Positions 26,058-37,600 of a DNA stretch of 64,000 nucleotides are shown in pieces. Origin of the DNA: Ulota crispa. Taxonomy: Eukaryota; Streptophyta; Bryopsida; Orthotrichales; Orthotrichaceae. The translations under genes were made by a program, and so were the position numbers. The DNA lies in contig OY987246.1 in the NCBI GenBank assembly GCA_963920765.1, positions 6,760,501-6,824,500 on the forward strand. The letters are read 5' to 3'. The first letter of the stretch is position 1. Every line of letters begins with the position of its first letter. The notes under the pieces are model-generated. The model searched no databases and was not told where the DNA came from. It was given only the letters and a program-made list of their open reading frames with translations.

Positions 26058-27157
26058 TTAACCCCTAAATGCCCAAGGAGGTAAGGGCAAAACATAAATG
26101 CGTTCTAAAATGATACTTTTGTAACTTTGATGAAGTTTGCTTCAAAAGAGAAAACAAGAGTCATGATGTTTAGTAATTATCCATATAGTCAAACATTCAA
26201 AAAAAAATTGGACTCTTGTTTAATGAATTTATAAACATTTACCATTTAATATTCATCTAAATTACAAATTTTATTCGTAGAACTTCAAAGTTGGTATGAT
26301 TGGTTAAAAATAGACATTCTATTTGAAAGTTCAAAAATGAAATATTTTTGATGGAGAGAACATCATTAGTTTCCCAAAATAGTAAATTTTGTAACACTAG
26401 CAAATATTGAAGTGTTTTTCTTTCAAGATTTCTCCTTGGTAGAGTTTAATCCCTAAGCGCTTGATTGACCATTTTTTGGTCACTGCCCGTTTTATGCGGG
26501 CTGCCTAAAATGAAAAAAAAAAAAAAAAAAAATTGAAATTTGTTAAAATACCTTTAAATAGAAAATCAAGTCTGCTTTCCAACCCAACTTGAATCATGTC
26601 AATCCAAGTTAAACTCCATCAAGGAGAATTTTTCAAAGACAAACACTTCAATATTTGCTAGTGTTATAAAATTTACAATTTCAGGAAGCTAATGATGTTC
26701 TCTCATTTGAAAAGATTGCATTTTTGAAGTTTACAATAGAATGTATGTTTTTAGCCAATCATACCAAATTTTAAAATCTATGAATAAAATTTGTAATTTT
26801 GGTGAATATTAAATGGTAAATGCTTCTAAATTCATTAAATCAAAATCCAAAACTTTACTCAAATGTTTGACTATATGGATAATTATTAAACATCATGATT
26901 CTTGTTTTCTCTTTTGAAGCAAACTTCATCAAAATTACATAAGTATCATTTTAAAATGCATCTATGTTTTGCCCTTACCCCCTTGGATGTTTAGGGGTTA
27001 ACTTGGGTTGACATGATTCAAATCGGGTTGGAAAGTAGACTTGATTCACTATATGAAAATATTTTTGGTTTTTTCAAAAAATGTTTATTTTCATTTCAAG
27101 CAGCCCGCAAAAAAATGCAGCGACCAGAAAATGGTTGATTGGGCGTTTAGGGGTTAA
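26058..27157. mobile_element. Interlocked foldback complex with TTAA at each junction (A-B-A'-B')
   Basis: Segment A (about 26058-26445) begins TTAACCCCTAAATGCCCAAGG and is inverted at about 26610-27001. Segment B (about 26446-26613) begins TTAATCCCTAAGCGC and is inverted at about 26998-27157, ending GGGCGTTTAGGGGTTAA. The order is A, B, inverted A, inverted B, so the two foldbacks interlock instead of nesting. TTAA or a close form lies at each boundary. A 20-base A run lies within B. No protein is coded. Confidence 0.6.
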
Positions 27158-27465
27158 ACTTGGTGCAATGTGGTGAATTTAGTAGTTCCTGTGTAAGTGC
27201 ATTAAGGGCATCCTCACCCTTGGCTCTCCAAGAGGACTTGCTCAAAGTTTACAACTATTTTTGAAAAAATTGCAAAGTTTTTTACTCCACTTTTGTTCAC
27301 AACATATGCTTCCTAAGTACTCAATTTGTTAATCACCAATTGGAATTTAGGAGAAAGCTCACTAAACTTAATTTGCTCTTCATTTCATATTTTAAAAAAA
27401 TTCTTAATCCAATTTGTATTTGAATTTCACCTGAAATATGGTTTTTTTGGAATGACAAGACATTA
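27158..27465. other. AT-rich intergenic DNA
   Basis: A GGGCATCCTCACCC motif near 27207 resembles degenerate ends of the GAGCATCTCCACC repeat class. Nothing else is recognised. Confidence 0.3.
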
Positions 27466-27467
27466 GA

Positions 27468-27613
27468 AGAAAAACATGTCCTAAACAATTAGTTCACGAC
27501 AACTGCAAATGTCCTAAACGACTATACAATGACTCAATTATAGTAAAATTGAGTTGTTTAGGACATTTGCAGTCATTGTGAACCAATTATTTAGGACAAG
27601 ATTTCATCTAGTG
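27468..27613. mobile_element. Small hairpin element
   Basis: Arms of about 70 bp are near-perfect inverted copies separated by a few bases. The left arm contains CTGCAAATGTCCTAAAC and the right arm GTTTAGGACATTTGCAG. The size and AT-rich hairpin suggest a MITE remnant. Confidence 0.55.
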
Positions 27614-28459
27614 AGAAGCCTTACTAGCATGTATTCTAAGTGTTTGATCTTCTCTAATTTGAAGGTTTGATTTTATCCTTCCAAAAACATGTCTAAGAAT
27701 TTTAGCACCATTCCAAAAGCTTACAATACCTGTCTATGAATTGGAGTTACACATGTAGAACCAAAATTACAGTTTATAAAAAGATAATGATTGAATGTGG
27801 TCAAATAGCATGTAATGATGGCTTGTTGTTGTTTCCAAAAAGTAGAAAATTAAATAAAAAGTCAAAAACAAGTTGGAATAAGAACCAAAACAATGGCCAA
27901 ATGAAAAATAACATTTCATAATTTATAAAGTCATCATATTGTGTAAAAAATTAAAAATTACAAGGGTTCAAAGTTTATTGGCATATGATCTAAAACCCTA
28001 GTTAGTTGATATGGTCAAATGATTTACATATTCATAACTAATATAATCTTAATTTCAAGATATTAATCTTGGTCAAGATGCTAGTTTTGGATGTACATAT
28101 GTTGTTTAGTTTTCATATGTAAAAAAATTAAGGGTTTACTAGAAATTGTTTTTTTTTCTTCGTCAAGGAAAAATTATACATTGATCGATAAAACATACAT
28201 TGGAATCTTTTTTGATGTTGAACTAGTATCTTGAGGTAATTACACTTTGAGTTTACATTCATAAAATGAGATAAAACCTAAAATCGATGAGATTAACGTG
28301 TAGAAATCAATTTGAATGCAAAAAACTAGGGGTTCAAATTTTGGATGAGGAATGAATCCAAACATGTTCCATGCGTGCATACTTCATTTTTTTCATCCAT
28401 TCATGTATTCTTTGGTTCCCCAGCGCTAGTTTTCAAACACTTGTACAATAGAGAACTCT

Positions 28460-28493
<34 letters not shown>

Positions 28494-29498
28494 TGTGATT
28501 ATAATATAATTGGAAAAAATCAATTATGCTTTAGGTCAAAAATTAAAAAGTTAGTTCAAAAACCACTCCTCAAAATTGACTTCAAGAACCGAATAAGAAA
28601 AGTATATTTCAAAAATCACCATAACTAAAAATCAACATCCTAAATTGAAAGAAGAGAAAAACCAACTGTGAAAAGACAATAAGCTTTAAGTCATAAATAA
28701 TTTCAAAAAGAGGTTTAATTTTGTGGTTTTGATTTTACCAATAAATATTGGTTATTGCAATAACAAATCCAACCAAAGAGACATAATATATGGATTAATA
28801 ACTAAACTTTTGTTGACAAATTATCATCAAATTTTGTTGTTCTAGGTTGCACTCTAGAATGTATCTTTACATTTTTTTTAAATGACTACCTTTTATCCTT
28901 AAGAGATTTAGAATTTGCACTAACAAAGCAAACCTTCATCATAGTCCAACAAATCATATGATGTGGCAAGTGGATGTATTCTACAATCTTGAAGGTTATA
29001 TTTTACCTATTTATTGACCATGATTTTTGAAATGAAATTGGCTAGAGCAAAAAATAAAAAGCCTACATGCTTTTGCATAAAAATGCACTTCCCATTGTGC
29101 TAACCCATATGTACATCAATAAAATTTAAAACCATGCATGAAGAATTCTTCCAATATCTGCTAAGGGTTGGAGTGCTATTAAATTTTACAAAAAGACTTT
29201 TGCAATTGGCTCAATGTACCACGCAATTCCTTGACTTTACACTTAGCCAAATGCACTTTAAACAAACAAAAAACTTTGGGGGGTTTTTTATTATTTCTAC
29301 ATCCAATACCATTTTTGCTATCTATTTGTCATTTTATCAACCATAAGGGTGTCAAGTGCATGATCGTAAACTTCCAAGTGCAAAAATATCAAATTTCATT
29401 GTTAAAATGTGAAACTCTCACTCTCAAACATAAAATTTCGTAATCAGACTTGTGTATTAAGGAAAAGATTAACCTCTACAAGATGTTGATGTATTGTA
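27614..29498. other. AT-rich intergenic DNA with a 30-bp T run
   Basis: No gene is supported. A run of about 30 T residues lies at 28461-28491. Short ORFs at 27736-27921 and 29134-29443 show no coding signature. Confidence 0.4.
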
Positions 29499-29710
29499 TA
29501 CACTCTCCTGTGTTGTATATAAATGGGGTATTTAGGTAGCACATGAATCCCATTAGAGCTATAAATTTTAAGCCAAATCACAAACATACTACCAACCAAC
29601 TCAGATTTTTTAAGGAATATTTGGTATTCCATTTCTTCAAGTACTAAATGGATATTGTATGAATACACCCAACACTTTTGGTAGGCAACATCCTTTAAGG
29701 GGTCCCCTAT
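29499..29710. mobile_element. Partial copy of a small element seen at 38.68-38.91 kb
   Basis: The stretch from TTGTATATAAATGGGG to GGTAGGCAACATCCTTT parallels 38704-38925, sharing TTAGGTAGC/TTGGATAAC, ACATGAATCCCATT and CAACACTTTTGGTAGGCAACATC. It is degenerate and lacks clear TTAA boundaries. Confidence 0.45.
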
Positions 29711-29744
29711 TTAAAAACAAAATAAAGCCAATTTCTTGTAGAGT

Positions 29745-30623
29745 TGTATAGTCGGGTACAAGGTGTTTACCAACTACCTATTTGAGTTATTGAATTTTTT
29801 TTGGTGGAACATGGTATATATTTGGTATATTTTTGTCAAAAAATTTATCATTGCATCCTTATGCAATATCAAGCAAGTATATCAAATTTCAGCTCCTAAA
29901 AATCAAAACTCCATTTTTGGTGAATGATTTTGTAAGAAATTCATGGTTTTACATGATAATTAATTGAAAAAAATTGGTGATGAGTTTTTGAGATTTGATT
30001 CCATGGATATGTAGGAAACATCCATATGCACATCTTCCATGCTTAAAAAACCCCCCTTAAGTAACAAAATTTTGAGCTACAAAAGATTCAATGGAACTTA
30101 TGATAGGCCCAAATTTCGTAAAATACATATTTTTCTATGAAAATCAAATTTTGTTGTTTGACTCATAAATTGTAACTAAGTTTGTATCTCTAAACATGAT
30201 ATTTTGTTTACTTGATGAAAAGTTAGTTAACAAACAAAAATATATATTTTACAAAATTTGGGCCTATCACAAGTTTCATTGAATCTTGTGTAGCTCAAAG
30301 TTTTGTTACTTAAGGAGATTTTTTTAACATGGAAGATGTGCATATGGATGTTTCCTACATATCCATGGAATCAAATCTCAAAAACTCATCACCAATTTGT
30401 TTCAATTAATTATCATGTAAAACCATGAATTTCTTACAAAATCATTTACCAAAAATGGAGTTTTGATTTTTAGGAGTTGAAATTTGATATACTTGCTTGG
30501 TATTACATAAGAATGCAATGATAATTTTTTTGACAAAAATATACCAAATGTATACCATATTCCACCAAAAAAACTCAATAACTCAAATTGGCAATTGGTA
30601 AACACCATGTACCCGATTGTAAT
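29745..30623. mobile_element. Large foldback element with about 400-bp arms
   Basis: Left (about 29745-30140) and right (about 30235-30623) arms are inverted copies around a spacer under 100 bp. Outer ends read AGTCGGGTACAAGGTGTTTACC and its near complement GGTAAACACCATGTACCCGATT. The 94-codon minus-strand ORF at 30402-30686 lies in the right arm and has no recognisable domain. Confidence 0.7.
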
Positions 30624-30649
30624 GCAGCTTTGCCAAGCCAAGGAACTTA

Positions 30650-31150
30650 GTTTTGCTCGCCAAAGCTTTGTTTCAAAGGATGCCAAAGCTTTGTTTCAAA
30701 AGATGCCAAAACTTTGTTTGCAAGCAAAGGTAGTGCAAGAAGGAAACCTTGTTCTCTTCCACAACCCCAGTAAGCAAAGAGGAACTCTTATTGTTAGCAA
30801 CTCAATTTTTCCATTGCATGCAAAATATGGATGAAACTACAAGGATTCCAAACAGCATACAAATCCAAAACAATGTACTTCCTATCGATCTATGCATCTC
30901 TTTCAGTGAAAAGAAGCAGCTGTACTGTGAGAGGCTTTGTCCTGTAGCATTGGTTTGCTCATCTCCTTAAATAAAAGAACCAACAACGCTATGAGACTAA
31001 ATAGAAATAAGCAGCTACGCTACAAGAGGCCTGTAGCACTGGTTTGCTCATCCAAGAGGCTATGTCCCTGTAGCACTGATTTGCTCATCTTTCAATAAAG
31101 GCAAGCCGCTATGCTACAAGAAGCTCTGTTCCTGTAGCATTGGTTTCCTT
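30650..31150. repeat. Two short tandem arrays (about 25 bp and about 70 bp units)
   Basis: Near 30655-30725 a unit containing GCCAAAGCTTTGTTTCAAA occurs three times. From about 30905 to 31150 a longer unit containing CTGTAGCACTGGTTTGCTCATC recurs about four times with drift. The ORFs across both arrays show no coding signature. Confidence 0.55.
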
Positions 31151-31680
31151 TTCAAGTAAGGCACCTACTCAAACGTGGTTAGCTTGCATGTCTACATGCA
31201 AAGCCTCCTCCCCTACGGTTCAGAGCCAATAAATGGCCTACAATTGGTGAAGTAATGAAGCAACTAGTGGGTGTCAAACCTCAGTGTTTTTCACTCAACA
31301 ACTCTATTTGACTTCACCTCATAATTCAACAACTTTTGCAAGTTATTAAGTCTAATAACTCTATCATGCACCTTGGGAGGTGCCCCATGTTCTTTTTACG
31401 GATAGTTATCATGTGATCTTGTAAGGGTCCCTCCTAACAAGGTGACCTAGTTCAAAAACTATTTGTTGACAAGCGTATAGGGAAGCGCCTCCGCAACTTA
31501 CTTAATGAGTAAGTTGCACTGGGTAGGACACAATTGAGTGTGGGTTGGGAAGCAAAATGACTGGATAGGAAAAAGGGGATAGAGTTATATGGGGAAGCAA
31601 CCATAATCAGGTGATTTCTGAAGCTCCGTGAGAGTGACAACTCTATGGGCTGTATAACTCTGTGAATTTCAGGATAAAAG
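31151..31680. other. Intergenic DNA, 3' side of the rhodanese gene
   Basis: No coding sequence is supported. The part near 31680 probably contains the 3' untranslated region of the minus-strand rhodanese gene. Confidence 0.4.
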
Positions 31681-34600
31681 TTATCCAGAAATCAAAGGTT
31701 TGACACCCACTACTACCTCGGAAGAGGAATCAGAACCTGTAGAGTTTGGTACAACAACACTAGCCTCGGCTTCTTTCCGGCGCTCCTTTCGTCTCCGTCT
31801 CTTGAGAGCTCGCCGACTAACCCACCCCGGAGGTCGACGAGGAGGGGGAGGAGGATCTCGGTAGTTATGCCATCGCTGATATGTCTCATCAGGTTGCAAT
31901 ATGGGCCTCAGCCTTGGTGCTTCCATGCATTGGTTGCAACAGCAGCCCCGAAATTGGGTTACACATGCAGCACATGACCTGCTCACAAAAAGAAGGGATG
32001 GATGATTTCAGAAGCTTGTTCTTTCAAAGGCAAACAAACTATAGTGCAAGACACCATAAACCAACAAATATTTGGCCAAAAAATGTCAAGTAGTGGTCAA
32101 CGTCCTATTAGCAAATGATAAGTCCAATTTGTTTTTGTAACTTTTTTCTTAAGATCTCCTTATTTATAGTTACAAAGAGTTTCAACTTATTGAGGGGTGT
32201 TATGAAGAGCTCATATGGTTGTTAGGTCTTTGTTGTTTTATTTTGTAACTCCCTTCAATAAGTTGATACTCCTTGTAATTAGAAGCCCCTTAGTAAGTTG
32301 AAACTCTTTGTAAACTATAAGCAAGGAGATCTTAGGGAAAAAGCTACAGAAACAAATTGAAATTCCCATTTATCAAAAAGACGTTGATAGCACCCAAAGT
32401 CAACCACAATTTGACATTTTATGGCCAAATATTTGTTGGTTTATGGTGTCTTGCACCGTAGAATCCTCAAAGCGAACGAGTGACAGCGGTGGATAGATAA
32501 CCAAAAAGAAGACTCTTAAAAACTAGCGTTTCTCTTAGAGCAGTGTTGACCGCTGACCCTTTACTATAGCTGCATTGTGAGTAGTAGTAGTAACAACACT
32601 TGATGTATCAGTTGGCTGAGTACCAATTTTTTCATCCTTGTAGTCAATATGTAAAAGAATATGTGCTAAAGAAAGAAGAATTGAAGCATCTTGAATACCG
32701 CAAATTTTCCTTGAAGTACCACGTGTTAAAAGATACTATGATACGGGCAGAAGTTGTTTTATAAACTTACAGGTATAGGTTATTGCAGTCGAGATTGGCA
32801 CAGTTTCGGTGCATAGGCTCAACAGCACTACCACAAGTTACACATGTAGCTATAGTCGTCAAGCTTGAAGAGTCACTCTCTGTGACTTCCGAATCACCGT
32901 GATAAAAAGCAGGCGACACGGCTAGCCGGGAATCAAATACAAAAAGTCGTCCATCCCACTGAGAGGCACCTTCTTCCTTGAGGTACTTCGCCACACCGCC
33001 TCTGAGGCTGTAGAGGTTTTTAAACCCTTTCTTCCTGTGTGCAATTCCACGTCTACATGAGAAAAATAGCAGCTAGAAGAAAGGATCACCATCCTTGAAA
33101 CGAAGACTGCATATCCTGTGTAGTTTCTGTGTAGGATAAATTATGTCCTTTCCTAGCAAGCAAGAAACTCAAAACATGAGTAACTGGTGCTGTCCACGCT
33201 AATGACGCTTGGAATACGTTAAGGTAAAAGTTAACTAAATGTGGACTATCGGTTTGCAAAACATTGGGAGGTACTTGCAAACAACCAAAGAGATATGTTC
33301 AAATCAGAAAACATGCAAAACTTTGGGAAAAATACATGCAAAATATCAAGAAATCTCCAATGTTCAGGGACATGGAAAGCTCATAGTTACATGAATAGTC
33401 TATAACTAGTTAAGTGTGTCATGTTAAGAGACCACTGGTATGTACCTGAGAATAGTGGAATATACATCGCACCGAATACCGCCAGTGCAATACATCATGA
33501 CCTCCGTGTTCTCCTTATCCACTCCTGCTAATGGGTCATCACCAACCTCCTACAATCCACGTCTTTATATGAAGGTTTTTATTTTTAATGAGAAAATAAA
33601 ATTACCTGCCATGTAGAGTGAAAGTGACAGAAAAAGGAGGCGCATTGTGTCATACCTTATCGTCAGATAAACCGAATTCTGTAGATTTGAAGCATTCCAC
33701 TTCAGGTCGTTGTGCTCCTTGGAAGTGGCCCACATCCCATTCATATCCTGCACCATTACACGCGTCAAAAAATTCCTAAAAATACCATACTCTAAACGGC
33801 AGTTGTTCTCTGCCTGAAATTTTCATGATAAAAAATAAAAGGAACTCTAATACAGCTAAGCTTAAATATGCCAAGTTTGAGTGTTTGTAGCCCCATGACG
33901 TCAGAGATACTTTATTACTTATCCACCATGATTTACTTGAAAGTGCACTGCATCAGGAATCGAGGTCTAGATAACCCAGGCCTCTCTAATTTACGTTTTC
34001 TAAAAATAGATGCACAAATTAACAAATTAACTTCCAACCTAGTGCACAAATTAAGTCGACTTTTTCCTTACAAACATATGGATACACAAATGTGCTGTAA
34101 AATTTCTGGCACAATTGGACGAGCAGACCATTGCCAATATTGAGCAAGAATTTTGTGCCCTCAAGGTTGTCTATTTGAGTGAACCAACTTTGATTGTATC
34201 ATTGGATGGTTGCAACAACATTGCAACTTTGTTCTATGAAGCTTGGAAGATTGTTGAAGGCTGCTTTGAGTCACTATGCAACTTTTATGGAGGCATAGCC
34301 ACCATGCTCCCTAATATGGCCATAGTTGAATCTGACTTCTTTGTTCTTAAACTTTTGAAGGATGAACATTGTAAACTGTTGACTGACCTCTTGCTTGATG
34401 AGGTGTTACAATGCAAGCAATTCCATGCCTTGTCACAATTAATTTGATATCAAATATGCACATAATAAAGATAAACTTGTTAATTTATGACAAAAACACA
34501 AATTAACTTTCACGATGTGCATAAATTAGCTTAATTTGTTAATTTATGACAATACGTGAATTAGAGAGGCCTGAGATAACCCCCGAAGAACCACGTAATT

Positions 34601-37600
34601 GGGCATCGTGATCTCTTAGCACTTTGAATAAGTCATATGGTGATTATTTTTACTTATTTATTTGGCTAACTTTTAATAACTTTTAACCAATACATGCAAC
34701 GTTTTTCACTTCTTACTTTTCAAAAACACCATAAACTCAATTTTCAACCGTGAAATCTCGATCTGTTAAGGGATAAAGAGGACAGATATGGGCAAGAGAA
34801 ACATACTATTCCGTACATCCAGAAGTAGAACATTTTTCACATTTTTCAGCTCGCCCTCTTCTCCATTTCGACAGCCCGTCTCAAGCTTCTCTCGCCATTG
34901 CTTGGGAGTGAGATGTACTGCTCTTGCTGATGGGTCTGTCAGTGGAAGATTCTCACTTTCACACACCTGAAGCAGCCCACAGACGCATTATAGTTTTTCA
35001 ATTTACTTCGGTCAAGCACAAGCGAGCACTTTGGCACTTTCAATAAGGGAAAATTTCATGGATACCCCTGAAGTTTGCAATATTTTCATAGATACCCCTG
35101 CTTTTTCAGAAATTTCACAAATACCCTTGGACCAAAAACTTTAGACGTTTGTTTTATTATGCATGTCACTTCCTTCTCCCTTTGTGCGTACACTACTTCC
35201 TTCTTGTTATGTGTGCGCACAAAGGAAGAAGGGAAACGACATGCATATCAAAGCCAACGCCTAAATTTTTTGGTCCAAGGGTATTTGTGAAATTTCTGAA
35301 AAAGCAGGGGTATGTATGAAAATATTGCAAACTTCAGGGGTATCCATGAAATTTTCCCTTTCATTAAACCAAAATTTTGTCGGTAATGACATTCATAGAG
35401 AAAACATGGTTATCAAAAAGGTTAGCACAAGGCATGTTTGCAATTCATATGCTTTAACGAGAGTAAAAGGAAGTTCCTTGGGAAAATTTCATACATACCC
35501 CTGAAGTTTGCAATTTTTACATAGATACCCCTGCTTTTTCAGAAATTTCACAAATACCTTTGGACCAAAATGTTCAAGCATTCGTTTTGTTGTGCATGCC
35601 ACTTCCCTTTATGCGGACGTTGCTTCTTTTTTGTTTCATTTCATTCCCGCTTTCAACATTGGTCATGAAGGAAGTATGAGCACAACAAATAAATGCCTAA
35701 CAATTATGGTCGAAGAGTACTTGTGTAATTTCTGAAAAAGCAGGGGTATCTATGTAAATATCGCAAACTTCAGGGGTATCCATGAAATTTTCCCAAGTTC
35801 CTTTAGGTAAATCTCTGGATAAGATTCACTCTACTACGACCATTTCAAACCCAAAACTATAGGAACATGCCTATACTTGAAGAATGCATATTGGCTCACC
35901 TGGACCAATGATGGTTTGTATCGAAGCTTTAGTCTAGGAAAAGCATGGCCTCGTGGAGATGGAGAGACTTGGATATATATCGGTGCAAATCTCTCATCCG
36001 CCTTCACCCAATCAGCATAAGCCAATGTGTCTTCTCTCGGTCCACTAAACTGCACATAAGCCATGCCCTAAAATTTCAGCCTTCATTCACAATCCCCTAC
36101 GCGTATAAAAACTCCACAAAAGTACACTAGATAGCCTAGCCATGTTAAAATCTGCCATTTAAAACAATTTTTCATTGGAAATCCTATCAACGATAATGTA
36201 ATTTAAGATAATTTGTAATGTGATTCCTGCATATTGTTCTATGACTAGGTTTTCTAGAATATCTCTAGCTCACTTCCCTACTACACCAAATAGTGCATTT
36301 AGGTTGCCTTAACAATTAAGTTGCTTTACCATGGAAAATTACCTCATGACTCATGGCTTGGCCACTTGTAGACGCATGTAACTCTTTAGATATCAGGATT
36401 TCACATATATTACAACATGGACACCACTAATCTGTCTTTAAGGAACTGTGTTGTTATTGCCAAGGCCTTTAAAAGTTGCTTAGTGCAATAATTATTGCTG
36501 AAAATTACATCTTTATGGAACTGTGTTGTTATTGCCAACCCCTTTAAAGTTGCTTAGTGCAATAATATTGCTGAAAATTACTGTAGCAACATTAAATATG
36601 TGGGGATGTCAAGAAGTTAGTGTGGGGCAACCTAAATGCACTATTTGGTGCAGTGAATATTATCATGCACTTTGCAATAAACCCTACTAGTTGTAAGTTA
36701 TGCTAAGGTCGTTTTCATATAAAACCGTGTCAACTGTAATGCAGCCGAGTTTACTAGAATACCTCAATATGTTGCAATGTAAACAAGAGCCATCACTCAT
36801 AAGCTAGAGCATCAAAAATCAAAATTGAAGAGAAGGAACCTGCGCATTGATGCCTTGATGGTTGATGTATATCCGCCCTCGAATGTCACGCCCCTGTAGC
36901 CTATCCCAACCATCTGTTACCACTTTTTCCATGCAAAACACATGACCAGCATGAACTACAATCACAAAAATATTAAAGAATACTCCCTCTGTTCCTCTAA
37001 AAACGTCAAAAAAGCTTCCTTGCGAAGGATTAAATGTGTTTTTAGTCTTTGTGCTAGTGACACATGCATTCTACCATCAATTTACCATCTACCAAATGTA
37101 TGCAAAATTTCCAAATTTTATGTTTCCGTCTAGGCACCCAAATTCCATGCAAAAAGGACCATCTTTGTGCATAGTTTGTAAATGCTGCCAGCTCCTCAAT
37201 ATTTTAGTCTTTGTACTAATGACACATGCATTCTAGAATCAAATATACCATCTAACAAATGTATGCAAAATCTCTAGCTTTGATGTCGCCGTTTGGGCAC
37301 CCATATTCCATGCAAAAAGTACCATATTTGTGCATGTTGCCAGTGATGATTTAAAGATTAGTGGCAACAGTGATACCTCATATGGGCAAGACCAAGCTGG
37401 TTAGAAGAGGAATGCTCTCTAATTGCTTAACTTGCCCCATAAGATCATTGAACATGACAAACGCTTTCTCAACAACTGAAATTAGCAAAAGGGAGCTTTT
37501 TAGTGGGACAAAAACTATGTCTAATTTGGAACTTTATAGTGGGACAGAGGGAGTATTGTTTTCATGTAAAAATTCAACTGCCTCACCTCCATGAAGGCCG

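Noticed and set aside
28461-28491. Poly-T run as a retroposon tail
   Set aside because: No adjacent retroposon body or flanking target duplication could be recognised.
36840-36960. Longer version of rhodanese exon 2
   Set aside because: An upstream acceptor would stay open and add about 20 residues, but the shorter exon matches the family spacing between FME and GRDIRGRIY; RNA-seq would decide.
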